From: Oscillospiraceae bacterium | Lineage (GTDB): Bacteria; Bacillota; Clostridia; Saccharofermentanales; UBA5734 | Direction of reading: 5' to 3' | Length of the DNA: 33,804 nt | Assembly (NCBI GenBank): GCA_012521915.1 | Contig: JAAYLM010000420.1 | Location: 1-33,804 of the forward strand | Shown here: in pieces, positions 14,772 to 24,061 of the stretch | Layout: the number at the start of each line of letters is the position of its first letter | Position numbering within the stretch: position 1 is the first letter of the stretch | Program-made: the position numbers and the translations under genes | Notes under the pieces: generated by a model | What the model was told of the DNA's origin: nothing | What the model saw: only the letters and a program-made list of their open reading frames with translations | Databases searched by the model: none

Positions 14772-15029
14772 ATGTTCTTTTCCAATCATATCGTTCTTTC
14801 CCCTGGCCGTATCCTGGTGCAGGCTTCGCCATACATCGTTGTTGCTTTACTGCTTCTGCTGGCTGTTTTTTTTCTCATACGCCACTTCCGCGGACAATCC
14901 AGCTCCAGTTGCTGTGGATCGGTCAAGGACAGTCAGGATAAAACATCATCCGGAGCCAATCCATGCGCAGGCTGTGCTTTTGCAGCCTGTCCCTCAGCCC
15001 GTCCGCGACGGACGGACGGAAAGGAGTAA
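14772..15029 (+). CDS. FeoB-associated Cys-rich membrane protein
   Basis: 85 residues with one membrane span (PYIVVALLLLLAVFFLIRHF, about residues 20-39) and a short soluble tail that carries cysteine clusters: SCCG at about 46-49, then CAGC and a further Cys near 63-72. This matches the small proteins found directly downstream of feoB in many Firmicutes and thought to assist FeoB, in the place of FeoC. GAGGAG lies upstream of the ATG at 14772. Cys clusters could bind iron or shuttle metal; this is inference. Confidence 0.82.
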   Translation: MFFSNHIVLSPGRILVQASPYIVVALLLLLAVFFLIRHFRGQSSSSCCGSVKDSQDKTSSGANPCAGCAFAACPSARPRRTDGKE

Positions 15030-15034
15030 GCGAC

Positions 15035-15418
15035 ATGGACGAAAAAGCAAAGCTAACCCCTTCAAGTGAGGATTATCTTGAGGCAATCCTGGAATTATCC
15101 AACCAGGACAACACCGTGCGCTCAGTGGATATCGCCAGCCATTTGCAGGTTTCCAAGGCCAGCGTCAACAAAGCCATGGGCGTCCTGCGTGATATGGGGC
15201 TGATTGAACAAGCCCATTACGGGCAGATCCATCTGACTGAGCAGGGCCATACACGTGCCCGCGAAGTGCTCCATCGCCATACGATGCTCAAGCGTTTCCT
15301 CACGGAGATCCTGCACATCAGTGATGAAACCGCAGAGCGTGATGCTTGCCGCATGGAGCATGCCATCAGCGACGAAACGCGCAACAAGTGGTTCCACTGG
15401 CTGCACACTGTGCTATAA
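15035..15418 (+). CDS. DtxR-family iron-dependent transcriptional regulator
   Basis: 127 residues from ATG 15035, with AAGGAG upstream; the frame is open further back into the previous gene but that is not coding. The N-terminal winged helix (LTPSSEDYLEAILEL, QVSKASVNKAMGVLRDMGLI, LTEQGHTRAREVLHRH) is followed by the dimerisation helix DACRMEHAIS. Predicted metal ligands are Asp13, Glu16, His82, Cys105, Glu108 and His109. Cys at 105, as in DtxR's C102, rather than Glu as in MntR, points to Fe(II) sensing. It lacks the C-terminal SH3 domain of DtxR. It closes the feo operon and probably binds the palindrome at 12470-12489. Confidence 0.92.
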   Translation: MDEKAKLTPSSEDYLEAILELSNQDNTVRSVDIASHLQVSKASVNKAMGVLRDMGLIEQAHYGQIHLTEQGHTRAREVLHRHTMLKRFLTEILHISDETAERDACRMEHAISDETRNKWFHWLHTVL

Positions 15419-15478
15419 TTCGGCTTCAGGCCACAGGACCGGTGATCCTCAGAAGCGAAGCTTATTTCTTGTCGGATT

Positions 15479-16309
15479 TTACACTGAAGCTGCAGCCGGA
15501 AGCTGTCTGGCCAGTTCACCAATATCGGGATAAATGAGATCCGGACTGACACTGGCAGCCTGGATGTCCTCAAGGGTCGCTTCTCCGGAAAGAACGGCCA
15601 CAGACAGAATACCTGCATTGCGCGCAGAAGCAATGTCAGTGTAGATCCGGTCACCAACCATGGCCAGTTCCTGGCGTTTGTAGTGCCGATCTGCCATCAC
15701 CATGTCGATCATGGTGGTCTCCGGTTTTCCCATGATCCGTTGAGGACGAACACCGGTGCAGGTTTCCATATAGGCGATCAGGGCCCCACAGTCAGGTAAA
15801 ACCCGGCCATCCGCCAGAGGACAGACCTTATCCGGGTTTGTCGCCAGGTAGGGTACGCCCCGGCGAATGTAGTCACAGGAGATATCCAGTTTTTCATAAA
15901 CCAGTGTGGTATCAAAACCCAGCACAACATAGTCGATAGCCTGTTCGCGCTTGTCGGTCAGACGGATGCCGGCTGCAGCAAGATCTGCCATGAAGCCGGG
16001 TGTGCCAACCGGATAGACGACAGCAGGCCGCTCTTTGTCTTTTCGCAGATACAAGGCCAAGGCATCAGTTGATGTCAAGACCTGACGGGGTGTGGCCGCG
16101 ATGCCAATCCGTTCCAGGCGCTTCAGATAATGGGCTTTGCTGTGGGATGAGTTATTGGTCAGGAAAATATAGTCACGCGGACCGAGCGCAGCAAAAAAAG
16201 GCGCGGCTCCGGGCAGGGCTTCTTCACCCAGCGTAACAGTCCCGTCCATGTCCAGCAGCCAGCAGCGGATGTCGGCCAGGCGATGCTCGTTCTTTTCATT
16301 CAACAGCAC
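15479..16309 (-). CDS. HAD-IIA family (NagD-like) phosphatase
   Basis: 276 residues. The nucleophile motif CWLLDMDGTV puts the Asp pair at 20 and 22. Motif II is FLTNNSS, the C2a-cap region includes VVLGFDTTLVYEKL and YLATNPD, and motifs III/IV are MGKPETTMIDMVM and MVGDRIYTDI. These are hallmarks of NagD/pNPPase-like phosphatases acting on nucleoside mono- or sugar phosphates. The start is GTG at 16309 with AGGTGA five bases upstream, and that ribosome site overlaps the ligA stop, so the gene is coupled to ligA. Confidence 0.93.
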   Translation of the reverse strand: MLLNEKNEHRLADIRCWLLDMDGTVTLGEEALPGAAPFFAALGPRDYIFLTNNSSHSKAHYLKRLERIGIAATPRQVLTSTDALALYLRKDKERPAVVYPVGTPGFMADLAAAGIRLTDKREQAIDYVVLGFDTTLVYEKLDISCDYIRRGVPYLATNPDKVCPLADGRVLPDCGALIAYMETCTGVRPQRIMGKPETTMIDMVMADRHYKRQELAMVGDRIYTDIASARNAGILSVAVLSGEATLEDIQAASVSPDLIYPDIGELARQLPAAASV

Positions 16310-16318
16310 AGTTTCACC

Positions 16319-18367
16319 TCATTCATTTGGATGTTCTGGTTTGGCTCCAGACGCGTTGAGCAGCCGCAAGAGCGCTGCCTCATCAAGAACAGGAATAGCG
16401 AGTTCCCGGGCTTTGTCCAGTTTGCTGCCTGCTTCCTCCCCGGCTACAACATAACTGGTGCGTCGTGAGACGCTGCCGGCGACGCGGCCGCCGGCCGCTT
16501 CAATCAGATGCCGGGCTTCCTCCCGGCTCATGGTCGGCAAAGTTCCGGTCAAAACAAAGGTTTGCCCCTGCAATGTTTTTCCGGCGGCAGACGGCTGGTC
16601 AGCGTTCATGCGTACACCAAGCTGACGCAGTTGGTCTATGACATCCTTGGTCTGAGGCTGGTTGAAAAATTTGAGAACAGCTTGGGCGCTGACCTGCCCA
16701 AAATCCGGCAAGGCCAGAAGCGCTTCTTCACTTGCCTGCTCCAGACGCTCCATGCTGCCAAAGTGCGCAGCCAGCACTCTAGCTGCCTGACGCCCGATAT
16801 TGCGGATGCCCAGACCTGTCAGCAGCCGGTCCAGCGGGTTGTCACGGGATACGTCAATCGCCGCCAGCAGCTTATCCACTGATTTTTCCCGGCCTATCAG
16901 GTTCTTCTGGAGCAGCTCATCCCTGAATGACCGCAAGCGGTAAAGATCCGGCAGGTGGCGCAGATAGCCGGCCTGCATCAAAGCTTCCACCGATGCCGGA
17001 CCCAGTAATTTAATATCCATCGCTTCCTTTGACGCGAAGTAGATCAGCCTGCGGGCCAGCTGGGCCGGGCAGTCAACACCTGTACAGCGGATATCAGCAC
17101 CATCCTCCTCGCGCTCCGCCGGCGCGCCACAGACCGGACAGACCGATGGGATGACAAAGCGGGGCGGGCTGCCCTGCCGCAGATCATGGCGGACTGACAG
17201 CACCGCGGGGATGATATCCCCCGCTTTTTGTACCAGCACCGTGTCACCCAATCGTACATCAAGCTGGTCGATCATGTCCTGGTTGTGCAAAGTCGCCCGG
17301 CTGACCGTAGTTCCGGCCAGCCTGACCGGCCTGAGAATCGCCATCGGCGTCAGACGTCCGGTGCGGCCAACCTGGATCTGGATATCCAGGAGGTCTGTCT
17401 CCCTTTGCTCAGGAGGGTACTTGTAGGCTACCGCCCAGCACGGTACTTTGCTGGTCGCGCCCAGCTGTGCACGGGCAGCCAGATCATCCAATTTGACCAC
17501 AGCGCCGTCTATGCCATACGGCAAAGCAAAGCGCTTGCCCGCTATGGCTGTGATCTGCCGCCAGACTTCATCTGCTGTCCGGCAGACCGTAACGTCCGGT
17601 ATTACCGGAAAGCCCTGACGGGACAGCCAGTTCAGGCTTTCAGCATGCGACTGGAAAGAGCGGCCTTCGCAGAACTGGATGTTGAAAGCCATCAAGGACA
17701 AGTTCCGTTCCCTGACAACAGCAGGATCCAGCTGGCGCATTGTTCCGGCAGCGCAATTTCTTGGGTTGGCGAATATTTTACCGCCAGTTTCTTCCTGACG
17801 GATGTTAATTTGCTCAAAAGCAGCCAGGGACAGATAAACTTCCGCCCGCACCCCCAGAACCGGCAGCGGCTCAGCCAGTTGTTGGGGCAAGCCCGCCAGC
17901 ATGCGCAGATTCTCAGTTATGTCCTCGCCAACCTGACCATCCCCGCGGGTCAGACCCTGGACAAAGCGACCTTGCTCGTAACGCAACGATACCGACAATC
18001 CATCAATTTTTTGTTCGACAACAAACAGGGCTTGCGGCCAGGTATTCTGCATGCGCCGGATAAAGTCACGCACGTCATCTTCTGAGAAAACATCCTGCAG
18101 GCTGAGCATGGGCACCTGATGGGCTACGGCCCGGAAAACACGTTTGACCGATCCGCCCACTTCATTGATCGGCGAAAACGACGCAGCATACTGCGGCCAG
18201 GCCAGCTCCAGCTGACGTAGTTCCCGGGTCAGCGCGTCATAATCCTCATCACTGATTTCATTCTGATCAAGATCATGGTACAAATGATTATGATAGGCAA
18301 TCAGTTCCCGCAGCTGATCCATGCGCTGCCTGACATCGGGGGGCACCATCACTTGTTCATTATCCAT
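16319..18367 (-). CDS. ligA: NAD-dependent DNA ligase LigA
   Basis: 682 residues, normal length. Domains in order: Ia (YHNHLYHDLDQNEISDEDYD), adenylation with the active-site Lys120 in VVEQKIDGLS, OB fold (GRTGRLTPMAIL), the four-Cys zinc finger (CPVCG to CTGVDCP), the helix-hairpin-helix region (GLGIRNIGRQAARVLA), and a C-terminal BRCT domain (LQGQTFVLTGTLPTMSREEA). It seals nicks in replication and repair using NAD. ATG at 18367 with GAGGAGG upstream. The order is membrane protein, ligA, HAD-IIA gene, with gaps of 13 and 9 bp. Confidence 0.99.
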   Translation of the reverse strand: MDNEQVMVPPDVRQRMDQLRELIAYHNHLYHDLDQNEISDEDYDALTRELRQLELAWPQYAASFSPINEVGGSVKRVFRAVAHQVPMLSLQDVFSEDDVRDFIRRMQNTWPQALFVVEQKIDGLSVSLRYEQGRFVQGLTRGDGQVGEDITENLRMLAGLPQQLAEPLPVLGVRAEVYLSLAAFEQINIRQEETGGKIFANPRNCAAGTMRQLDPAVVRERNLSLMAFNIQFCEGRSFQSHAESLNWLSRQGFPVIPDVTVCRTADEVWRQITAIAGKRFALPYGIDGAVVKLDDLAARAQLGATSKVPCWAVAYKYPPEQRETDLLDIQIQVGRTGRLTPMAILRPVRLAGTTVSRATLHNQDMIDQLDVRLGDTVLVQKAGDIIPAVLSVRHDLRQGSPPRFVIPSVCPVCGAPAEREEDGADIRCTGVDCPAQLARRLIYFASKEAMDIKLLGPASVEALMQAGYLRHLPDLYRLRSFRDELLQKNLIGREKSVDKLLAAIDVSRDNPLDRLLTGLGIRNIGRQAARVLAAHFGSMERLEQASEEALLALPDFGQVSAQAVLKFFNQPQTKDVIDQLRQLGVRMNADQPSAAGKTLQGQTFVLTGTLPTMSREEARHLIEAAGGRVAGSVSRRTSYVVAGEEAGSKLDKARELAIPVLDEAALLRLLNASGAKPEHPNE

Positions 18368-18380
18368 TCTGCCAGCCTCC

Positions 18381-19010
18381 TCAGCCTTTTTGTCTGCCTT
18401 TGCTCCAGAAAATCAGGGGAAGGACCGCCATCGCCAAGGGCAAAGCGGCCCAAACAACAACAGGCAGGTGCCAGACCTGGTCCAGCTGCATGATCAGCGG
18501 GTCCGATGGCAGTTCCAAAAAGAGAGCAGGCTGGCTTTTTGCCAAACCTAACCGGTCCAGAACAGGCGGGAGAAACCCATCCCTGATCAGCCAGACAGAC
18601 AAAGCGATCACATAAGCGTCGCTCAGCCACAAAGCCGGGCTTTTCACCCTGATGATCAAAAAAAGCAAGGCCAGAGCCAGCCCGATAGCAATAGCCGGGG
18701 ACACCGCATAGACTCGTCCGGTCCTGATACAGTGGATCAGGTGGTGCACCAGTGTGGCCAGCGAACAGATCCCCGCTATATAGAGGCGGCTGCGGCCGCG
18801 GCCGGCCAACAGGAGAACGACAAGCAGTACAGAGATGGAAAAATAAAGAAGAACGGGCTGCCAGGGTAAGGCGATCATCGTGTGCGTGGCGACTACACCG
18901 AACCACTGCCTGATCATGTCGGCAAAATACTTGAACGGGCTGGCCGGCAAAGTACTCCAGGAAAAAAGTAAGACAGCGAACATGATCCAGGCTCGGTTTT
19001 GGCTTTTCAT
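18381..19010 (-). CDS. Multi-span membrane protein of unknown function
   Basis: 209 residues; I do not recognise the family. About five hydrophobic spans are visible, near residues 8-24, 48-68, 76-90, 105-121 and 184-202. A soluble segment of about 50 residues (DGFLPPVLDRLGLAKSQPALFLELPSD) precedes the last span, and the C-terminus is basic (WSKGRQKG). AAAGGAT lies nine bases before the ATG at 19010. It stands 13 bp upstream of ligA in the same operon, but nothing links it to DNA repair. The 274-bp gap upstream (19011-19284), towards the divergent hydrolase gene, shows no other gene. Confidence 0.7.
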   Translation of the reverse strand: MKSQNRAWIMFAVLLFSWSTLPASPFKYFADMIRQWFGVVATHTMIALPWQPVLLYFSISVLLVVLLLAGRGRSRLYIAGICSLATLVHHLIHCIRTGRVYAVSPAIAIGLALALLFLIIRVKSPALWLSDAYVIALSVWLIRDGFLPPVLDRLGLAKSQPALFLELPSDPLIMQLDQVWHLPVVVWAALPLAMAVLPLIFWSKGRQKG

Positions 19011-19284
19011 GGCTATAGGATCCTTTCCTGCGTCAGGTCACTCCGCACTCTGGGTACAGGTGAATCATTTCCAATCGATCAAGCTACATTTTAACACAAC
19101 TAGTATGATATAGATGTGGTCTGACCGGCAGATGGAACGGCTTGGCGGCAGACAGCCTGTATTGCGGGCTATGTGGCAAAAAGCCGTTGAACAAGTTGTG
19201 TCTCCAGATAATCTTTTCCTGTTTTGTTAACTGACGGCGTGTCTTGTTTGTGATAGAATCAGAGCGACAGGAGGCTTGACCCGT

Positions 19285-20064
19285 ATGACGAACGAAAAAA
19301 TCATGCTTTGGACAGACAGTGAGCGTAATGTGGGCAGCGGCAGCGCCGTAGGCACCTTTACTTCCTGCCTGCCTGCCATGACCTGGTATCCGGCTGCGGC
19401 TGGTCAAGGACGGGGCAGCATCATTATCTGCCCGGGCGGCGGCTATACCCATAAAGCGGCACACGAGGGCGAGCCAATCGCCCTTAAGCTGAATGCTTAC
19501 GGGTTGAACGCCTATGTTTTGGATTACAGGGTCCATCCCGACCTGCACCCATCACCCTACCAGGATGCGCGGCGCGCCCTGCTCATCGCCAGGGAACGGG
19601 CCAGCCAGAACGGCAGCAGACCGGACCGTGTCGGCATCCTGGGTTTTTCTGCCGGCGGCCATCTGGCCGCATCAGCCGGCACCATGTGGGATCAGGAGGC
19701 CTGCCGGCCGGATGCCATGATTCTGTGCTACCCGGTGATATCCTTTGGCAAATCAGGGCATGTAGGCTGTCGGATCAACCTGCTTGGTGAAAGTGCAACC
19801 AAAACACAAATCGATGATCTTTCACTGGAAAACAGGGTTGACCGGCATACGCCGCCAACTTTCCTCTGGCACACAGCTGACGACGCAGCTGTACCTGTTG
19901 AAAACACCCTGCTGATGGCTGCGGCTCTGGCTGCCCGCCATGTGCCCTTTGCCTGCCACATTTATCCGCACGGCGCGCATGGTTTGGGTCTGGCTTCGCA
20001 ATACCCGGACATCAGTGGCTGGCCGGATGCCTGTGTGGCGTTTCTTGAGTCTCTTGGTTTCTGA
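19285..20064 (+). CDS. Alpha/beta hydrolase, esterase/acetylesterase type
   Basis: 259 residues from ATG 19285 with ACAGGAGG ten bases upstream; a TTG at 19276 is too close to it. The oxyanion-hole segment is CPGGGYTHKAAHEGEPIA. The nucleophile elbow is GFSAGG with Ser122. The acid lies in WHTADDAAVP (about Asp200) and the His in HGAHGLGLA (about 232). This arrangement is that of the acetyl-xylan-esterase/BD-FAE-like hydrolases that remove acetyl or other small acyl groups from sugars. No signal peptide, so intracellular. A metallophosphoesterase gene follows after 12 bp. Confidence 0.9.
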   Translation: MTNEKIMLWTDSERNVGSGSAVGTFTSCLPAMTWYPAAAGQGRGSIIICPGGGYTHKAAHEGEPIALKLNAYGLNAYVLDYRVHPDLHPSPYQDARRALLIARERASQNGSRPDRVGILGFSAGGHLAASAGTMWDQEACRPDAMILCYPVISFGKSGHVGCRINLLGESATKTQIDDLSLENRVDRHTPPTFLWHTADDAAVPVENTLLMAAALAARHVPFACHIYPHGAHGLGLASQYPDISGWPDACVAFLESLGF

Positions 20065-20076
20065 ACAGGTGTTTTC

Positions 20077-20973
20077 ATGAATGGTACACTGATCACCCTG
20101 ACCGTTTTGGGTGTCGTGTTGCTCGGCTGCCTGCTGCGTGCGTTCTGGGAGCCCACACAGCTGGCGGTCACGCACGTCATCATGGAAGCAGGCGAAAACT
20201 GCACAATAAAATCCTGTCAAACGGATGAAGAAAAAACCGCCCATCCTTTTCTTCACGTTCTTTTTTTCAGTGACTTGCATATGGACCACCTGAAACTAAA
20301 TCAGGATCACCTGCTGGCGGAAGCAGAACGATGGACGCCTGATCTCATTCTTTTTGGCGGGGATGTGACGGATGACCCCGCATTGCTGCCGGCTGTGCTT
20401 ACCTTGTTCAACCGGCTGCGCGAAAAGACCGGGCATGTGCCCCTGCTGGCCGTACCCGGCAACCATGACGATGAAGAGACGTTGCACGCGCTGGAAACAG
20501 CGGGCATCCGGGTTTTATGCAACAGCAGCCATACTCTGCAGTGCCGCGGCACCACCTGGCAGATTATCGGCCTGGAAAACAACCAGCGCGGCCGGCCGGA
20601 TGCCGATCGCGAAACAACTGGTTCTGTCGCGCCGCGGCAGCGTCTGGTTCTGACGCATAATGCGGATGACCTGCTAACCTTTCCACCCGGACAAGCCGGC
20701 ACTTTTTTTGCTGGTCATTTTCACGGGGGGCAGATCTGGCTGCCGTTCAGATTAGAATTCCGCCTGCTGCGCCGGGAAAAACTGCCAAGTCTCGGGCATT
20801 ACAAAGGCTGCGTCCGCTGGGGCGACATGACCGGCTACATCAACCGCGGCCTGGGCTGCGTGCTTATCCCCCTGCGCTTTCTTTCAAAGCCGGAACTGAC
20901 TCTGATCAAACTGACATCACGTGACGCGGCCACAGGATCAAACAATGAAAACGGAGGACCCGACCTTGGGTGA
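20077..20973 (+). CDS. Membrane-anchored metallophosphoesterase
   Basis: 298 residues. An N-terminal membrane span (about residues 5-21) is followed by a calcineurin-like phosphoesterase domain with FSDLHMD (Asp66, His68), FGGDVTDD (Asp96), GNHDD (Asn129, His130), LTHNAD and GHFHGGQ. These supply the two-metal site of the YkuE/YpbG-like group. Some relatives act on UDP-diacylglucosamine or phospholipid head groups; the substrate here is unknown. It overlaps the next gene by 29 bp and lies in a three-gene plus-strand cluster with a hydrolase and a membrane protein. Confidence 0.9.
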   Translation: MNGTLITLTVLGVVLLGCLLRAFWEPTQLAVTHVIMEAGENCTIKSCQTDEEKTAHPFLHVLFFSDLHMDHLKLNQDHLLAEAERWTPDLILFGGDVTDDPALLPAVLTLFNRLREKTGHVPLLAVPGNHDDEETLHALETAGIRVLCNSSHTLQCRGTTWQIIGLENNQRGRPDADRETTGSVAPRQRLVLTHNADDLLTFPPGQAGTFFAGHFHGGQIWLPFRLEFRLLRREKLPSLGHYKGCVRWGDMTGYINRGLGCVLIPLRFLSKPELTLIKLTSRDAATGSNNENGGPDLG

Positions 20974-21466
20974 CCAGATTATCTCTTTTCTTGAATCGTT
21001 TTTTGGCAATGCCCGGGCACTGATCATTTTAATTGCCTCAGCCATCCCCATTACTGAACAACGGGCTACCATTCCGCTGGGCATCTTCTGGGACATGAAT
21101 CCCTGGCTGGTCGGTTCTCTTGCTTTCACAGGCAGTCTGCTGCCAGCGCCTTTGCTTCTGCTGCTTTATACGAAAATCCTTGCTTTGCTCGCCAGAATCA
21201 GCTGGCTCAACCGGTTGACACGATTTATAGACGAAAAAATCCAGAAGAAAGCCCGGCAATTCGAAAAATCAAGCGAAGCGGCCTTGATTGTTTTCATTGC
21301 CATTCCTTTGCCCGGTACCGGCATCTGGACCGGCAGCATGGTCGCCTCCCTGCTGGGTTTCAGCTTTCGCAAATCATTGCTCTGCGTCGTGCTCGGCGCT
21401 TTGATATCCGCGGTTGTGCTGACACTTGCCTTCAGCTTGATCCGGTACGGTGTGTCGTTCTTCTAG
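20945..21466 (+). CDS. Small multidrug export family (COG2426) membrane protein
   Basis: About 173 residues with four or so membrane spans. It shows the features of the Sm_multidrug_ex family: the AIPITEQRATIPLGI start of the first half and the IPLPGTGIWTGSMVASLLGFS motif in the second. The name of the family is not well supported by experiment; transport function is assumed. Start choice is open: ATG 20945 has AGGA seven bases upstream, while TTG 20966 has a stronger GGAGG at eight bases. Either way it overlaps the end of the metallophosphoesterase gene, implying coupled translation. Confidence 0.82.
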   Translation: MKTEDPTLGDQIISFLESFFGNARALIILIASAIPITEQRATIPLGIFWDMNPWLVGSLAFTGSLLPAPLLLLLYTKILALLARISWLNRLTRFIDEKIQKKARQFEKSSEAALIVFIAIPLPGTGIWTGSMVASLLGFSFRKSLLCVVLGALISAVVLTLAFSLIRYGVSFF

Positions 21467-21488
21467 ACAGCATGGGGGCAAAGCCCGC

Positions 21489-23876
21489 TCAAGTTTCTGG
21501 ATGTAGGGCAGCCGGTTCTATTTGCCATATCTCATCGGCGTAATCACGGATGGTGCGGTCAGAGCTGAAGTTTCCGCTGTTGATGATGTTCAGCCAACAT
21601 TTGCGGGCCCAGGCCAGCTGGTCACGATAATCGCGCTGGACACGCTGGCGGGTGCGGCGGTATTCGTCGAAATCACCCAGGACATAGTATGGATCAGCCG
21701 GCTGCCAGTCTGAGCCATAAAGCAGGCCATGATAAAGGTCGCGAAACATGCCGGTTCCCGCGTCGTTGAAAGTACCGTCGATCAGCGTGTCCACACAGCG
21801 TCGCAGTCCGGTGATATTTTGGTACTGCCACTGCGGGTTATAGTAGCCTTTGGTCTGCGGAAAATCCTCAACCCGGCAACCAAAGATGTAATTGTTGTCA
21901 TATCCGGCCGCTTCACCGATTTCCACATTGGCACCGTCACAGGTTCCCAGAGTCAGCGCTCCATTCATCATGAATTTCATGTTGCCGGTGCCGGACGCTT
22001 CCATGCCGACTGTTGAGATCTGTTCGGAGACATCCGCAGCCGGAAAGAGCTTTTCGGCCTTGGATACATTGTAATTGGGCAGAAAAACAACACGCATGAA
22101 AGGGCTTGTGTCCGGATCCTGATTAACCAAAAGGGCGACTTCATTGATGAACTTGATGATGGCTTTGGCACGGAAATAGCCCGGGGCTGCTTTTGCAGCG
22201 AAAATATAGGTGCTGGGCTGGATAACACGGCCAGGATTCTCTTTCAGGCGGAAATAATCGTCGAGAATCAACAGGGCATTAAGCAGCTGACGCTTGTATT
22301 CGTGCAACCGCTTGATCTGAACATCAAAAAGAGATGTTGGATCGATCTCGCAGTGCGCGGTTTGCCCGATGTAGCGGGCCAGCTTGTCCTTGTTGCGTTG
22401 TTTGATCGCCATCAGCCGCCGCATGACTGAGTCATCAGAAGCATAAGGGTGTAAAGCCTGCAGGCGGTCCATGTCGGTCAGCCAGGCTTCACTTCCAGAC
22501 AGTTCGGTCAGCAGATCAGCCAGTTCTGGATTGCACAGCCTCAACCAGCGCCGCGGCGTCACGCCGTTGGTTTTATTATTGAAGCGTTGCGGCCAGAGCC
22601 GGTAGAAATCACGCATGGTCTCCTGCTGCAGGATTCGTGTGTGCATGGCGGCGACACCATTGACAGAGTGGCTGCCGTAAACGGCCAGCCAGGCCATGCG
22701 GATGTGGCCGTCGCCCAGCGGAGCCAGATGCTGGAGCTGGTCTTCGTTCAGGCCGCGTTGTCTTGCCTCTTCACGGAACTGGCCGTCAATCCGTTCAATG
22801 ATCTGCATGATGCGTGGAAACAGGTAGCGGAAAATGCCTACTTCCCATTTCTCCAGTGCTTCTCCCATGATGGTGTGGTTGGTGTAGGCAAAGACACGGC
22901 AGGTGATCTGCCAGGCGTCCTGCCAGTCCATCTTATGCTCATCTGTCAGGATGCGCATAAGTTCGGGTATGGCGATAACCGGGTGCGTATCATTGAGCTG
23001 AATCGTGTTGTAATCGGCGAAATGGCTTAAGTCCTGGCCATGGTGCTGCATATAATCGGCCACAATGGTCTGCAGCGAAGCACTGACAAAGAAATACTGC
23101 TGACGCACCCGCAGGACTTTCCCATCATAGGATGAGTCGTTTGGATAAAGAACACGGCAAATGTCGTTGACCCGGTTGCGCTGGATCACCGCGTCATCGA
23201 AGCGCTGCGAGTTAAACAGATTGAAGTCAAACTCCTGGGCGGGCTCTGCCTTCCACAGGCGCAGTGTATTGATGTTCTCCGTAGCAAATCCTGTCACCGG
23301 CATATCATAAGGTACGGCATAGACTTCCAGATCCTGATAATGGATCCGTACTTTTTGCTGGTTGCGGCGGACAACAAAAGGATATGGCTGTTCCATCCAG
23401 GCGTCCGGGTATTCTTTTTGAAAACCTTGCTCGATCTCCTGGCGGAAAAGACCATAGCGGTAAAGAATACCATAGCCTCGCACTGGCAGGTTTGCAGTCG
23501 CGCAAGAATCGAGAAAACAGGCTGCCAGACGGCCCAGGCCACCGTTACCCAAACCGGGATCCACTTCTTCCTCTTCAAGTGTGGAAAGGTCATAGCCTAG
23601 CTCAGCGACCGCCTGTGCAGCCACCTTATGCAGATCAAGGTTGATCAGGTTGTTAAGCAAAGAACGGCCTTCGAGAAATTCCGCCGAAAAATAGTGGGTC
23701 TGGCGCTCTTTTTTGTAGCGCTCTTCTGTCTTTTCCCACCGTTCCGTCAGCTGTTCTATCACCACGCGCGACAAAGCGCGCCAGAAATCATTTGCTGTTG
23801 CGTTTTCCGGACTCTGGCCGGTCTCCGCTTTAACAAAGACAATTAATTTATTTTTCAGATCCTGTGTTGAGATCAT
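21489..23876 (-). CDS. glgP: Glycogen/starch phosphorylase
   Basis: 795 residues from ATG 23876, chosen because GGGAGG lies six bases upstream; the in-frame start at 23897 has none. The N-terminal signature (YFSAEFLEGRSLLNNL, DPGLGNGGLGRLAACFLDS) and the PLP site (EASGTGNMKFMMNGALTLG, Lys about 634) are intact, as are KRLHEYKRQLLNALL and GTCDGANVEI. It releases glucose 1-phosphate from storage glycogen or maltodextrin in the cytoplasm. No other glycogen gene is adjacent. A consensus-like promoter at 23914-23942 drives it alone. Confidence 0.98.
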   Translation of the reverse strand: MISTQDLKNKLIVFVKAETGQSPENATANDFWRALSRVVIEQLTERWEKTEERYKKERQTHYFSAEFLEGRSLLNNLINLDLHKVAAQAVAELGYDLSTLEEEEVDPGLGNGGLGRLAACFLDSCATANLPVRGYGILYRYGLFRQEIEQGFQKEYPDAWMEQPYPFVVRRNQQKVRIHYQDLEVYAVPYDMPVTGFATENINTLRLWKAEPAQEFDFNLFNSQRFDDAVIQRNRVNDICRVLYPNDSSYDGKVLRVRQQYFFVSASLQTIVADYMQHHGQDLSHFADYNTIQLNDTHPVIAIPELMRILTDEHKMDWQDAWQITCRVFAYTNHTIMGEALEKWEVGIFRYLFPRIMQIIERIDGQFREEARQRGLNEDQLQHLAPLGDGHIRMAWLAVYGSHSVNGVAAMHTRILQQETMRDFYRLWPQRFNNKTNGVTPRRWLRLCNPELADLLTELSGSEAWLTDMDRLQALHPYASDDSVMRRLMAIKQRNKDKLARYIGQTAHCEIDPTSLFDVQIKRLHEYKRQLLNALLILDDYFRLKENPGRVIQPSTYIFAAKAAPGYFRAKAIIKFINEVALLVNQDPDTSPFMRVVFLPNYNVSKAEKLFPAADVSEQISTVGMEASGTGNMKFMMNGALTLGTCDGANVEIGEAAGYDNNYIFGCRVEDFPQTKGYYNPQWQYQNITGLRRCVDTLIDGTFNDAGTGMFRDLYHGLLYGSDWQPADPYYVLGDFDEYRRTRQRVQRDYRDQLAWARKCWLNIINSGNFSSDRTIRDYADEIWQIEPAALHPET

Positions 23877-23913
23877 TATTACCTCCCGGATGCCCACTTA
23901 GGGCAATTGCTTC

Positions 23914-23942
23914 ATTATAAACAAAAATAGCCTGTCAGGCAA
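23914..23942 (-). promoter_or_regulatory. Promoter of glgP
   Basis: On the minus strand, TTGCCT (23937-23942) and a perfect TATAAT (23914-23919) with a 17-base spacer, about 38 bases before the start codon. Confidence 0.8.
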
Positions 23943-24005
23943 TGAGATGTCACGTTTTGTCATGTTCACCCAGATGTGGGGTTCCGATGTAGCGTCTGCA
24001 GCCGA

Positions 24006-24034
24006 TTGCATCTGGCTATCGACGCAGGTACAAT
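24006..24034 (+). promoter_or_regulatory. Promoter of the prepilin-peptidase-like gene
   Basis: TTGCAT (24006-24011) and TACAAT (24029-24034) with a 17-base spacer, about 27 bases before the start codon and divergent from the glgP promoter. Confidence 0.65.
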
Positions 24035-24061
24035 GGAGAAGAATCCTGCCAGGAGGTCTTC

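Noticed and set aside
17228-18085. A 285-codon plus-strand frame inside ligA
   Set aside because: Fully antisense to the conserved ligase adenylation region; a shadow frame caused by codon usage.
21467-21488. GGGC/GCCC mini-hairpin between the two convergent stop codons
   Set aside because: Only four base pairs and no T-tract on either strand; not enough to call a terminator.
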